Below, in pieces: positions 1-5,265 of a stretch of DNA of 5,347 nt (position 1 is the stretch's first letter; each line of letters opens with the position of its first letter). Source of the DNA: Desulfotomaculum sp. (GTDB taxonomy: Bacteria; Bacillota; Desulfotomaculia; Desulfotomaculales; Ammonificaceae). The stretch spans positions 1 to 5,347 of the forward strand of contig DTYU01000255.1 of assembly GCA_012961725.1 (NCBI GenBank), written 5' to 3'. Below the pieces are notes generated by a model that saw only the letters and a program-made list of their open reading frames with translations, searched no databases and had not been told where the DNA came from. A program made the translations under genes and the position numbers.

Positions 1-63
1 AAGGACGGTGAGGTCTCTCTTCTTTACTCCCTCCCTTAGCTCCTGCAATATTCCTACAGTAAC

Positions 64-92
64 TTTACACTAACCTGCCATGTTACAATTAT
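64..92 (+). promoter_or_regulatory. Weak candidate promoter for the broken MBL-fold gene
   Basis: TTTACA at 64-69 matches the sigma-70/A -35 consensus at 5 of 6 bases. After a 17-base spacer, AATTAT at 87-92 matches the -10 consensus at 4 of 6. This would start transcription near 99-100 and give a leader of about 70 bases before the ATG at 168. The local sequence is AT-richer than the genes, so a chance match is quite possible. Nothing else in 1-167 supports a gene or RNA. Confidence 0.2.
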
Positions 93-167
93 GGAGCAAA
101 CCCACCGCTTAGGACATTGCAGCGCAAGCCCCAAAATGGTATCCTATGCCGTAGAGGAGAGATATAC

Positions 168-596
168 ATGCGGCTGATACCGCTCGGCACAAACGGCTTC
201 TTCGCCGGAAAACGGCAGAGAAACCGCCTGCTACCTTGTTTTGCCTGGCGGGGAGGCGGCGCTTCTCCTTGACGCCGACACGGGAACGGCCGGGTTGATC
301 GAACCCCGAATCAAGGAACAACTTCAACCAGTTAAGGAAGTGCACATCCTGCTCTCCCACTACCACCTTGATCGCGTCAGCGGCCTCTTTTACCTCCCCG
401 CCGTCTGGCCGGCGAAAAGGCCTTCATTTACGCACCTGGTCTTCCTTTGGTTGAAAGCGACCCGATAACGGCCATCGACCGGCTGCTCAGCCCGCCCCTT
501 TATCCGCGGCAAGTGGTAGACCTGCCGGTCGAGGTGATCCCGGTCACCAGCAACGAGATTGAGGTGTTAGGTATTGCTGTCCGCCTGCGGCCATAG
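168..596 (+). pseudogene. Broken metallo-beta-lactamase-fold hydrolase gene
   Basis: The ATG at 168 follows an AGAGGA ribosome binding site (153-158). The frame starts MRLIPLGTNGFFAG, then must shift at the A-run 209-212 (one extra A) to continue GRETACYLVLPGGEAALLLDADTG. It shifts back near 409-412 (one G missing) to continue WPGEKAFIYAPG and ends at TAG 594-596. With both indels repaired the product is about 142 residues, whereas related MBL-fold hydrolases usually have 230-270. The start resembles the LGTSG-type N-terminus of MBL-fold enzymes. The metal motif HxHxDH is seen as SHYHLDRVSG, with the last His replaced by Arg. The C-terminal metal ligands are absent: the frame stops at VRLRP, where relatives continue. 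Both indels are in short homopolymers, so sequencing error could explain the frameshifts, but not the missing C-terminus or the Arg. Substrate unknown. Confidence 0.7.
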
Positions 597-641
597 AGGA
601 GCAATTCGAAAGGACAATAACTCCATATGGTATCCGCACGA

Positions 642-667
642 AATTTAGTATGGTGTCCCCGAAATTA
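642..667 (+). repeat. Left copy of the 26-bp inverted repeat
   Basis: The 20-base core at 642-661 (AATTTAGTATGGTGTCCCCG) recurs exactly, in reverse complement, at 3345-3364. The match extends to 25 of 26 bases against 3339-3364, with one A/T difference at 662, and ends sharply on both sides. The copy overlaps the 3' end of cbiO, whose stop codon (TAA, read from 645-647) lies inside it. The sequence resembles ends I associate from memory with IS200/IS605-type and REP-associated Y1 transposase elements; that link is unverified. Confidence 0.85.
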
Positions 668-1415
668 CGGAATGGGGTCTTTCGAGGCCGTGCGCCTCCA
701 TCAGTGCTGCGTCGCTCATCACCTTCCGGGGGTTACCGTTGGCCACGATATGCCCCTCGTCCATCAAGATAACACGCTCGCACACCTCAAGGATAAACTC
801 AAGGTCGTGCGAGGCGATAAGCATCGTCTCCTGAGAGTCCTGAAGAAAGTCTATCAAACGTCGCCGGTACCGGTGGTCTAAGTTGGATGTCGGTTCATCA
901 TAAAGCAGGAGCTTGGGACGCATCGCCAGCACTCCGGCGATGGTGACCAGCCGCTTCTCGCCGCAGGAAAGATGATGCGGCGGCCGGTCGGCCAATGCCG
1001 CAACCCCGGTGACCGTCAAGGCCTCCTTTACCCTGGCGCGGACCTCTTCCCGCGGCAGCCCGAGGTTGCGCGGGCCGAAGGCCACATCCTCCTCCACCGA
1101 GGGGCTGAAGAGCTGGTCATCCGGGTTCTGGAAGACCATCCCGGCCTCAGGACGGAACTCCCCCGGCACGACCGGTCTCCCGAAAAGGCGGATCTCCCCG
1201 GAGGCCGGCCTCAATACCCCGCAAATCAGGAGAAAGAGGGTGGTCTTCCCCGCACCGTTCGGTCCGATAACTCCTACCCGCTCCCCCTCCCATACCTTGA
1301 GAGCCACATCCTGTAGGACGTGCGGGTGATCCGGATAATCAAAGGAGAGCGCGGAGACCGCCAGTGCCGGTTCGCCCGAGCAAGGAGTCTCGGTTCGTGC
1401 ACCCCGCTGTGCCAT
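645..1415 (-). CDS. cbiO: Cobalt/nickel ECF transporter ATPase CbiO
   Basis: This is the cytoplasmic ATPase that powers uptake through CbiQ and CbiM. Residue positions below count from the ATG at 1415. Visible motifs are Walker A GPNGAGKTT (51-59), the Q-loop in VFQNPDDQLF (Q96), the signature LSCGEKR (149-155), Walker B LLLYDEPT (169-176) and the switch His in ASHDLEF (H203). The QNPDDQLF segment is typical of ECF ATPases. The signature has Cys where most relatives have the first Gly of LSGGE; that position varies in ABC proteins, so activity is likely. The ATG at 1415 is preferred over TTG at 1418 because GGGGGT lies 8 bases upstream. At 256 residues it is slightly shorter than usual, and its last residues (SGTPY) are read from the flanking repeat, so the native C-terminus has probably been replaced. 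It follows cbiQ by 21 bases. As the only ATPase gene here, it would act as a homodimer. Confidence 0.93.
   Translation of the reverse strand: MAQRGARTETPCSGEPALAVSALSFDYPDHPHVLQDVALKVWEGERVGVIGPNGAGKTTLFLLICGVLRPASGEIRLFGRPVVPGEFRPEAGMVFQNPDDQLFSPSVEEDVAFGPRNLGLPREEVRARVKEALTVTGVAALADRPPHHLSCGEKRLVTIAGVLAMRPKLLLYDEPTSNLDHRYRRRLIDFLQDSQETMLIASHDLEFILEVCERVILMDEGHIVANGNPRKVMSDAALMEAHGLERPHSVISGTPY
657..677 (-). other. Small hairpin at the 3' end of cbiO
   Basis: CCCC (657-660) can pair with GGGG (674-677), and ATT (664-666) with AAT (671-673), leaving a GAA bulge and an ACGG loop. It sits partly inside the left repeat and spans the last codons of cbiO. There is no U-tract after it on the minus strand, so it is at best a weak 3' structure. 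It could also be a subterminal palindrome of the repeat. The right repeat copy lacks the pairing partner. Confidence 0.25.
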
Positions 1416-1436
1416 CAAGAGAGACCCCCAAACCGC

Positions 1437-2192
1437 CTACAGAAAAAGTTCGGCGGCGACAAAACCCGCCGCCGTCAACAGGACGGCCAACAGCCCGGCC
1501 AGGTCCCGCGGACGGGCTTGAAATCCTTCGCGGAAAGAGCCTCCTTGACCGTAGCCCCGCAGAATCATCGCCTTATAAACATTCTCCGCCTGTTCATGGC
1601 CGCGTACCAAGATCGTCCCCGCAAGCAAGGCAAGCGTACTCAAACCGGCAAGGGACCGGCCGCGAAACCCGCGCAGCCGCATGCCCGTCTCCAACGCCCT
1701 CAGGTTGCCGCCGATCTCAAAGAGGTACCGGTAGGAGAACAGGATCATGTCGGTCAGGATAGCAGGTAGGCCCAGGGCGCGCATCGTCTTCACGACATTG
1801 AGAAAAGGCGTGGTGCCGAAGAGGACGCTGCCGGCGGTCAGGATGGAGACGAACTTGACGACGATCAGGAGCAGGTCCAGGCAGCCCTCCTCCCGAACCG
1901 CCACGGGCCCGATCTCAAAAAGAGCAGTTGTCCCCGAAAAGAGAGGCAACAGGACAACCACTATCAGCAAAAAGAAGCCGGGCACGCGCAGCCGGGCGAG
2001 CAGGAAAGAAAGCGGCAGCCGCGAGAAAGCATAAAGGATACCGCTGACTGCGAGCATCGCCGGCAATAAGCGCAGGTCACGAACAAAGGCAAAAGCAAAG
2101 ATCAACACCGTGATGCCGATCAGCTTATACCTCGGTTCCCACCCGTGCAACGGGCTATTCAGTTCCGCGTACTCGTCGAGCCGGAGCTTCAC
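1437..2192 (-). CDS. cbiQ: ECF transporter transmembrane coupling protein CbiQ
   Basis: This is the T component (EcfT) of the Co/Ni uptake system, an inner-membrane protein that links CbiM to the CbiO dimer. It is 251 residues from the GTG at 2192. The N-terminus, LDEYAELNSPLHGWEPRYKLIG, is typical of CbiQ. Hydrophobic segments follow at about residues 24-55, 70-85, 105-125, 185-195 and 230-250. The two Arg-containing coupling motifs that dock on the ATPases are visible as MRLRG (171-175) and ILRGYG (210-215). A GTG at 2201 would add three residues, but GAAGGTGAG just upstream of 2192 is better placed as a ribosome binding site there. The start lies inside cbiM: the two genes overlap by 38 bases (47 with the longer start), which implies translational coupling. 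Substrate specificity comes from CbiM, not from this protein. Confidence 0.92.
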   Translation of the reverse strand: MKLRLDEYAELNSPLHGWEPRYKLIGITVLIFAFAFVRDLRLLPAMLAVSGILYAFSRLPLSFLLARLRVPGFFLLIVVVLLPLFSGTTALFEIGPVAVREEGCLDLLLIVVKFVSILTAGSVLFGTTPFLNVVKTMRALGLPAILTDMILFSYRYLFEIGGNLRALETGMRLRGFRGRSLAGLSTLALLAGTILVRGHEQAENVYKAMILRGYGQGGSFREGFQARPRDLAGLLAVLLTAAGFVAAELFL

Positions 2193-2835
2193 GGCACTCA
2201 CCTTCTATCAGTACGGGTTTCACCCGCAGGAGAAATACGGCCACCAGCGCGGTGAAAACGCCCTCGACGACCATCAGTGGGACGTGGGCCAAGGTCAGCG
2301 CGTAGATGCTCGCCCGCTCTGCAGCCGCATCAAGATGGGCGGGTATGGTGGTGACCAGAATCACCATCGCGGCCAGGGCAGAGAGGCCGATCCCGGCGGC
2401 GCCAGCCAAGAACCCGCATATGCCGGTGCCAAGCCGGCTGTCGGAGCCGAAGAGACGGCGGAGCCGAAAGAGGTGATAGCATAGGAGCGCCGGTACACCC
2501 ATGACGGTGGCGTTTACCCCGAGCGTGGTCAGGCCGCCGTGCTGGAACATCACCGCCTGGAAGAAGAGTCCGATCAGGACGGCCGGGAAGGCGTAATACC
2601 CGAGCACCGCCCCCAAAAGCCCGCTCAGGACCAGGTGGACGCTGGTCGGCGGTACCGGGATATGGATCCAGGAAGCCACGAAGAAGGCCGCGGTGAGAAG
2701 CGAAGCCTTGGGGATGCCCTCCCGGGGGTTTTCCTTCTGGCCGATCTTCCGGAGGGAATACCAGGCGGCAGCCCCGGCTGTGGCATACCCCCCAAGGCAG
2801 ACAGAAGCGGGCAGGATGCCGTCTGGGATGTGCAT
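2155..2835 (-). CDS. cbiM: Co/Ni ECF transporter substrate-binding membrane protein CbiM
   Basis: This S component of 226 residues captures Co2+ or Ni2+ at the outer face. The N-terminus MHIPDGILP is the family hallmark. In the solved NikM2 structure (from memory) the ion is held by the N-terminal amine, His2 and His67. Here H2 and H67 (in PTSVHLVLSG) are both present, as are H58 and H99 in FQHGGLTTLGVN. About six hydrophobic segments are visible (roughly 10-28, 44-60, 66-97, 104-121, 140-170 and 185-210). The start is certain: TGATG makes the stop of the upstream gene overlap this ATG by one base, and GAGGAGG lies 8 bases upstream. The C-terminus continues about 18 residues past RVKPVLI, a charged tail that overlaps cbiQ. 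Residues alone do not separate cobalt (CbiM) from nickel (NikM). The NikL-like partner leans towards nickel. Confidence 0.92.
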   Translation of the reverse strand: MHIPDGILPASVCLGGYATAGAAAWYSLRKIGQKENPREGIPKASLLTAAFFVASWIHIPVPPTSVHLVLSGLLGAVLGYYAFPAVLIGLFFQAVMFQHGGLTTLGVNATVMGVPALLCYHLFRLRRLFGSDSRLGTGICGFLAGAAGIGLSALAAMVILVTTIPAHLDAAAERASIYALTLAHVPLMVVEGVFTALVAVFLLRVKPVLIEGECREAPARRVRGTE

Positions 2836-3275
2836 CAGCCCTTCCTCCTCGCAAAAAAGAGCGCGGTGCCTACAAGCCCCCAGATGACGCAGGCCGCCAT
2901 CAGCACAAGCTGGAGCGGACTGTACGGAGTGCCCCCCGCGGCCGCAAGAGCCTCGCCAACCGGCACATGAATGATCCCGCCGTGGCCGGCGTGGCGCACC
3001 CGCACATCCCAAGTCCCCGGCTGAGAGAGGTCCGGCACAAAGGTAAAACGGCCGTGCTTGTCGCAGACCCCGGTGAGCCAAGGGGCAGCAGGGTTACCGG
3101 GAGCGTAGACCGTTACCTGCGCCCCTGCCATCGGCTCACCCGTGTCGTAGGCGGCACTGATCTCGACCGCGGTTTTCGTCTGGTAGGCAATCCTGACACC
3201 GTGGGCAAAAGCCGCCGTTGAAACGCCAAATGACAGAAGCAAAAACACGGCCACGGCAAACTGTTTTTTCCTCAA
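2835..3275 (-). CDS. NikL-like exported accessory component of the Co/Ni ECF transporter
   Basis: This 146-residue protein has a signal peptide (1-24, MRKKQ then a hydrophobic core ending AFA), an extracytoplasmic beta-rich domain (about 25-107), one membrane segment (about 120-141) and a short RRKG cytoplasmic end. The middle (AAYDTGEPMAGAQVTVYAPG, then DKHGRFTFVPD and SQPGTWDVRVRHAGHG) reads like the carboxypeptidase-regulatory/CNA-B-type fold of NikL proteins, which replace CbiN/NikN in some nickel ECF operons. The two-anchor topology mimics CbiN. After cleavage the mature protein would begin with His (HGVRI), and further His lie in RHAGHGGIIHV (H95, H98, H103), so metal handling is plausible. 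The TTG at 3275 is chosen because GGAGG (3285-3289) lies 9 bases upstream and the signal peptide becomes compact; a TTG at 3293 would add six residues. It is the first gene of the operon. Family assignment is from recall of sequence style. Confidence 0.75.
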   Translation of the reverse strand: MRKKQFAVAVFLLLSFGVSTAAFAHGVRIAYQTKTAVEISAAYDTGEPMAGAQVTVYAPGNPAAPWLTGVCDKHGRFTFVPDLSQPGTWDVRVRHAGHGGIIHVPVGEALAAAGGTPYSPLQLVLMAACVIWGLVGTALFFARRKG

Positions 3276-3292
3276 GTACAGTCGCCTCCGCA

Positions 3293-3309
3293 AAGCCCAT
3301 TTCGGGCTT
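3293..3309 (-). promoter_or_regulatory. Short hairpin just upstream of the nikL-like start
   Basis: AAGCCC and GGGCTT form a perfect 6-bp stem with a 5-base loop. On the transcript the hairpin ends 3 bases before the GGAGG ribosome binding site (3285-3289). It could influence translation of the first operon gene, but no U-tract, anti-structure or riboswitch consensus accompanies it. A chance palindrome is possible. Confidence 0.25.
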
Positions 3310-3338
3310 ACTCATTCACCGTTTCTCCGCGTCACTTC

Positions 3339-3364
3339 TAATTACGGGGACACCATACTAAATT
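3339..3364 (-). repeat. Right copy of the 26-bp inverted repeat
   Basis: Read on the minus strand this is the same sequence as 642-667 with a single difference, in opposite orientation. It lies in the leader between the lipoprotein gene and the transporter operon, 63 bases upstream of the nikL-like start. Unlike the left copy it does not enter a coding region. Its TAGTAT could serve as a poor -10 element for the operon. Confidence 0.85.
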
Positions 3365-3391
3365 ATTGACTCCAACCTCCAAATCCCGCAG

Positions 3392-3421
3392 GCCCAGCAC
3401 TCAGCAGACTGAGTACTAGGC
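3392..3421 (-). terminator. Long stem-loop after the lipoprotein gene
   Basis: A 13-bp stem can form between GCCCAGCACTCAG (3392-3404) and CTGAGTACTAGGC (3409-3421), with two G-U pairs on the minus-strand RNA and a 4-base loop. It starts 24 bases after the lipoprotein stop codon, the usual place for a terminator or mRNA-stabilising hairpin. No U-run follows on either strand, so termination may be inefficient and read-through into the transporter operon is possible. It also lies 27 bases outside the right repeat, so it could be a subterminal palindrome of that element. Confidence 0.45.
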
Positions 3422-3445
3422 AGACAACCTTGCCCGCAAAATGAT

Positions 3446-4285
3446 TTACAGCGCTTCGCAGTGGCAGTGGCCCTCGCCTACATGCCCGAGGTGCAGCAGA
3501 ATCTCCTCAAGCTTTTGATAGTCAGCCGGGGAGAGTTTCGCCTTGAGCACGGCCAGGTCGGCGTCCACCGCACCCTCCTCGGCGATGGCGGCGAAGGGTT
3601 CGAAGCCCAGTGCACCCACGTTGAGTTCGTCATCTGCGGGCGTATCAACGTCACCGAAGAGGTGGTCGAAATGGAAGGTCATCTCAAGCTCCGCGGTACC
3701 GCCCTCCTTGAGAATTCCCTTACGCTCCTCACCAACATACTCCCCGCCGGTGTAAGCGTATTCCTGCTCAAATTTGAGCGTGAAGTCGACGGTCTTTCCA
3801 TCCTTAACCGCCTTGCCTTTTATCACCAAAGGATAGCCCTCAGCGGGGCCTTCAGCCGCCTCTACCATCTTCCAAGATACGGCGTTGTAGTGGCCGACAG
3901 GGACGTCCTTGACCTCGCCTACCAAGATGGGCGGGGCACTCTCACCGCCCTCCGCCAGGTCAACGGTATGCGTCCCCGGGAGCGCCACCTTTTCCTTCGC
4001 CTGGATCTCGCCGCCCTGCTCCGGCTCGTAAGGAGGGTCGGCCTGGTAGGCGGTGATATCAGCAAGGGTTACGTAGACGTGCTCGAAACTGAGCGCCCAG
4101 CCGTCCTTGGAGACAAAGCCCTGGCGGATGAAATCCTCGCCGTTGGCGCGGAATTCGAGCGTCCCGGTCTGTGCAGCAGGCTGGGTTGCTTCCTGGGCGC
4201 CGCAGCCGGCAAGGGCTGCCGCTAAGAAGAAAAGCAGCACGAGGATCCCAACCATCTTCTCTGGTTTTAATCCGTTGATCGACAT
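3446..4285 (-). CDS. Uncharacterised lipoprotein with His/Cys-rich C-terminus
   Basis: I do not recognise the family. The 279-residue product has a lipoprotein signal peptide with lipobox LAGC (C28), so it should be anchored outside the membrane. A Gln/Ala/Thr linker (29-40) leads to a beta-rich body (about 41-235) with TGTLEFRANGEDF, FEHVYVTLADITAY and TFHFDHLFGD as striking segments. A charged helical region (236-265) follows, and the end HLGHVGEGHCHC contains H265, H268, H273, C274, H275 and C276. That tail, with H205 and H208 in the HFDH segment, suggests binding of a soft or borderline metal ion. The ATG at 4285 is chosen over 4330 because GGGGGAG precedes it and the signal peptide begins there; the 45 extra bases run into a heptamer repeat. 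It lies upstream of the Co/Ni transporter on the same strand, so a role in metal capture is a reasonable but unproved guess. Confidence 0.8.
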   Translation of the reverse strand: MSINGLKPEKMVGILVLLFFLAAALAGCGAQEATQPAAQTGTLEFRANGEDFIRQGFVSKDGWALSFEHVYVTLADITAYQADPPYEPEQGGEIQAKEKVALPGTHTVDLAEGGESAPPILVGEVKDVPVGHYNAVSWKMVEAAEGPAEGYPLVIKGKAVKDGKTVDFTLKFEQEYAYTGGEYVGEERKGILKEGGTAELEMTFHFDHLFGDVDTPADDELNVGALGFEPFAAIAEEGAVDADLAVLKAKLSPADYQKLEEILLHLGHVGEGHCHCEAL

Positions 4286-4306
4286 CTCTTCTCCCCCTTG
4301 ACAATT

Positions 4307-4334
4307 CATCCTTCGTCCCTCATCCTTCATCCTT
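4307..4334. repeat. Four tandem heptamers upstream of the lipoprotein gene
   Basis: CATCCTT repeats four times without gaps (4307-4313, 4314-4320 as CGTCCCT, 4321-4327, 4328-4334). On the transcribed strand the unit is AAGGATG. Three units are identical and one differs at two bases. The array starts 21 bases upstream of the chosen start, inside the leader or promoter, so copy-number change would alter spacing but not the coding frame. The unit contains AAGG and ATG and so creates spurious start sites, including the ATG at 4330. Confidence 0.75.
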
Positions 4335-4364
4335 ATATATCCCCGCCCCTGTCATCCCACCCCC

Positions 4365-4411
4365 AAAAAAAGAGCCCCGGAAATCCGCGTTGCTTCGAAC
4401 CTCCGTGGCTC
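4365..4411 (-). terminator. Rho-independent terminator of the dehydrogenase gene
   Basis: On the minus strand GAGCCACGG (4411-4403) pairs with CCGGGGCTC (4380-4372), eight of nine positions, with a single A-G mismatch. The 22-base loop contains a further GTT/AAC pairing. Seven T follow directly (4371-4365), giving the standard stem plus U-run of an intrinsic terminator. It lies about 115 bases after the dehydrogenase stop codon and before the lipoprotein leader, so it separates these two transcription units. Confidence 0.7.
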
Positions 4412-4442
4412 GTTTATCCTTTGTATTCTGCCTCTACTATGA

Positions 4443-4468
4443 CCGCCGCGCTGGCGGCTCCGGCCGCC
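4443..4468. other. Overlapping GC-rich inverted repeats after the dehydrogenase gene
   Basis: GGCGGC (4453-4458) can pair with GCCGCC (4463-4468) around a TCCG loop, or its first five bases with CCGCC (4443-4447). The two hairpins are mutually exclusive. The element sits between the dehydrogenase stop and its terminator. There is no U-run on the minus strand. It may be a 3' processing or stability structure, or simply GC-rich noise. Confidence 0.35.
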
Positions 4469-4526
4469 CTTTAAGCAATATTACCACAGCCGCGTTCGGA
4501 AGAAAAGCCCTGATTGATTTTTTCCC

Positions 4527-5264
4527 TCACGCCATCTTCTCGATGATCGCAGCGGCCATTTCGCTGGTCTTGGCGGTGCCGCCGAGGTCGTAAGTGACGG
4601 TTTTCCCCTCTTCCAGAACGGCCAAAACCCCGCGCATCACGCGCTGCGCCGCCGCAAACTCGCCTAAGTGCTTCAGCATCATTACCCCTGAAAGGATGGT
4701 CGCCAAAGGGTTCACCTTGTCCATCCCTGCATACTTGGGGGCGCTGCCGTGTACCGGCTCGAAGACCGCCGTCCCATCACCGACATTAGCGCCCGGGGCC
4801 ACGCCCAGCCCGCCGACCAGGCCCGCTGCTAAATCAGATACGATATCACCGTAAAGGTTCGGCAGCACCAGCACGTCGTAATTCTCCGGCGACTGCACAA
4901 GTTTCATACAGAGTGCGTCGACGATCATTTCATCGAAAACGACCTCCGGATAATCGTCGGCCACCTCCCGCGCACACTCCAGAAAAAGGCCGTCGGTAAG
5001 CTTCATGATGTTCGCCTTGTGTACGGCGGTAACTTTTCTTCGCCCATCACGCCGCGCGAGTTCAAAGGCGAAGCGCACGATGCGCTCGGAGGCCGCGCGG
5101 GTGATGATTTTGATGCTCTCCGCCGCGTTATTCCCCACCCTGTGCTCGATCCCGGCGTAAAGGTCCTCCGTGTTCTCCCGGACCTCCAGCGCGATAGCCT
5201 CGACACCGGCCTCATAGGCCACGTAGAGGGCTTCGAGCCGTTTCTCCTGTGAAGATCCCTTCAC
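4527..5264 (-). pseudogene. 5'-truncated isocitrate/isopropylmalate dehydrogenase family gene
   Basis: Full-length relatives oxidatively decarboxylate isocitrate (or 3-isopropylmalate) with NAD(P)+ and have about 330 residues. This frame has 245. From RENTEDLYAGIEH (29-41) to the end the sequence is fully typical: catalytic Lys in VHKANIMK (K83), metal-binding Asp in MIVDALCM (D116) and NLYGDIVSDLAAG (D140, D144), cofactor loop HGSAPKYAG (172-180) and a TYDLGGTAKTSE end. Retained R29 and Y36 match E. coli Icd Arg153 and Tyr160. The N-terminal third, with the GDGIGPEV segment and the other substrate arginines, is missing. Upstream of RENTED the frame degrades: dropping one base at 5216 gives LYVA then MRPV, resembling the family's LYANVRPV. 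The GTG at 5264 has no ribosome binding site, so this is probably a remnant rather than a working enzyme. Isocitrate is favoured over isopropylmalate by the APKYAG loop. Confidence 0.7.
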
Positions 5265-5265
5265 T

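Larger units (their letters stand above)
642..3364. mobile_element. Candidate transposase-less cassette carrying the metal transporter
   Basis: The two 26-bp repeats are oriented as terminal inverted repeats and enclose 2.7 kb containing exactly the four ECF transporter genes and nothing else. No transposase is encoded inside. No target duplication is visible when the bases outside the two ends are compared, which would be expected for IS200/IS605-type movement but equally for no movement at all. The alternative is two independent insertions of a short dispersed repeat that happen to flank the operon. I infer a cassette only from the geometry. Confidence 0.3.

Noticed and set aside
1..60. A minus-strand open frame from a TTG near 50 running off the left edge (LQELREGVKKRDLTVL).
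   Set aside because: About 17 codons, non-standard start and no convincing ribosome binding site. It could be the start of a neighbouring gene but cannot be supported from this window.
623..635. ATGGTATCC shared between 137-145 and 627-635.
   Set aside because: A 9-base match with no extension, within chance expectation for this window.
2836..3081. Upstream extension of cbiM by 82 codons.
   Set aside because: The MHIPDG start at 2835 is diagnostic for the family and has its own GAGGAGG site. The extension overlaps the nikL-like gene in another frame.
3136..3315. A 59-residue minus-strand frame starting at an ATG (3315) with a GGAG upstream and containing CPRCQDC.
   Set aside because: It overlaps the nikL-like gene in another frame for most of its length, the Cys cluster falls in nikL-coding sequence, and the product resembles no family I know. 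Best explained as a shadow frame.
3355..3382. Possible minus-strand promoter TTGGAG - 16 bases - TAGTAT, with the -10 inside the right repeat.
   Set aside because: Only 7 of 12 consensus bases match. Noted as a possibility but too weak to annotate.
3461..4225. Long plus-strand open frame (254 codons) opposite the lipoprotein gene.
   Set aside because: It is the antisense shadow of a gene with a clear signal peptide and lipobox. The plus-strand product has no recognisable features and no ribosome binding site stands out.
4336..4341. TATATA as a -10 element for the lipoprotein gene.
   Set aside because: No acceptable -35 sequence lies 16-18 bases upstream. The nearest ATGACA is only 10 bases away.
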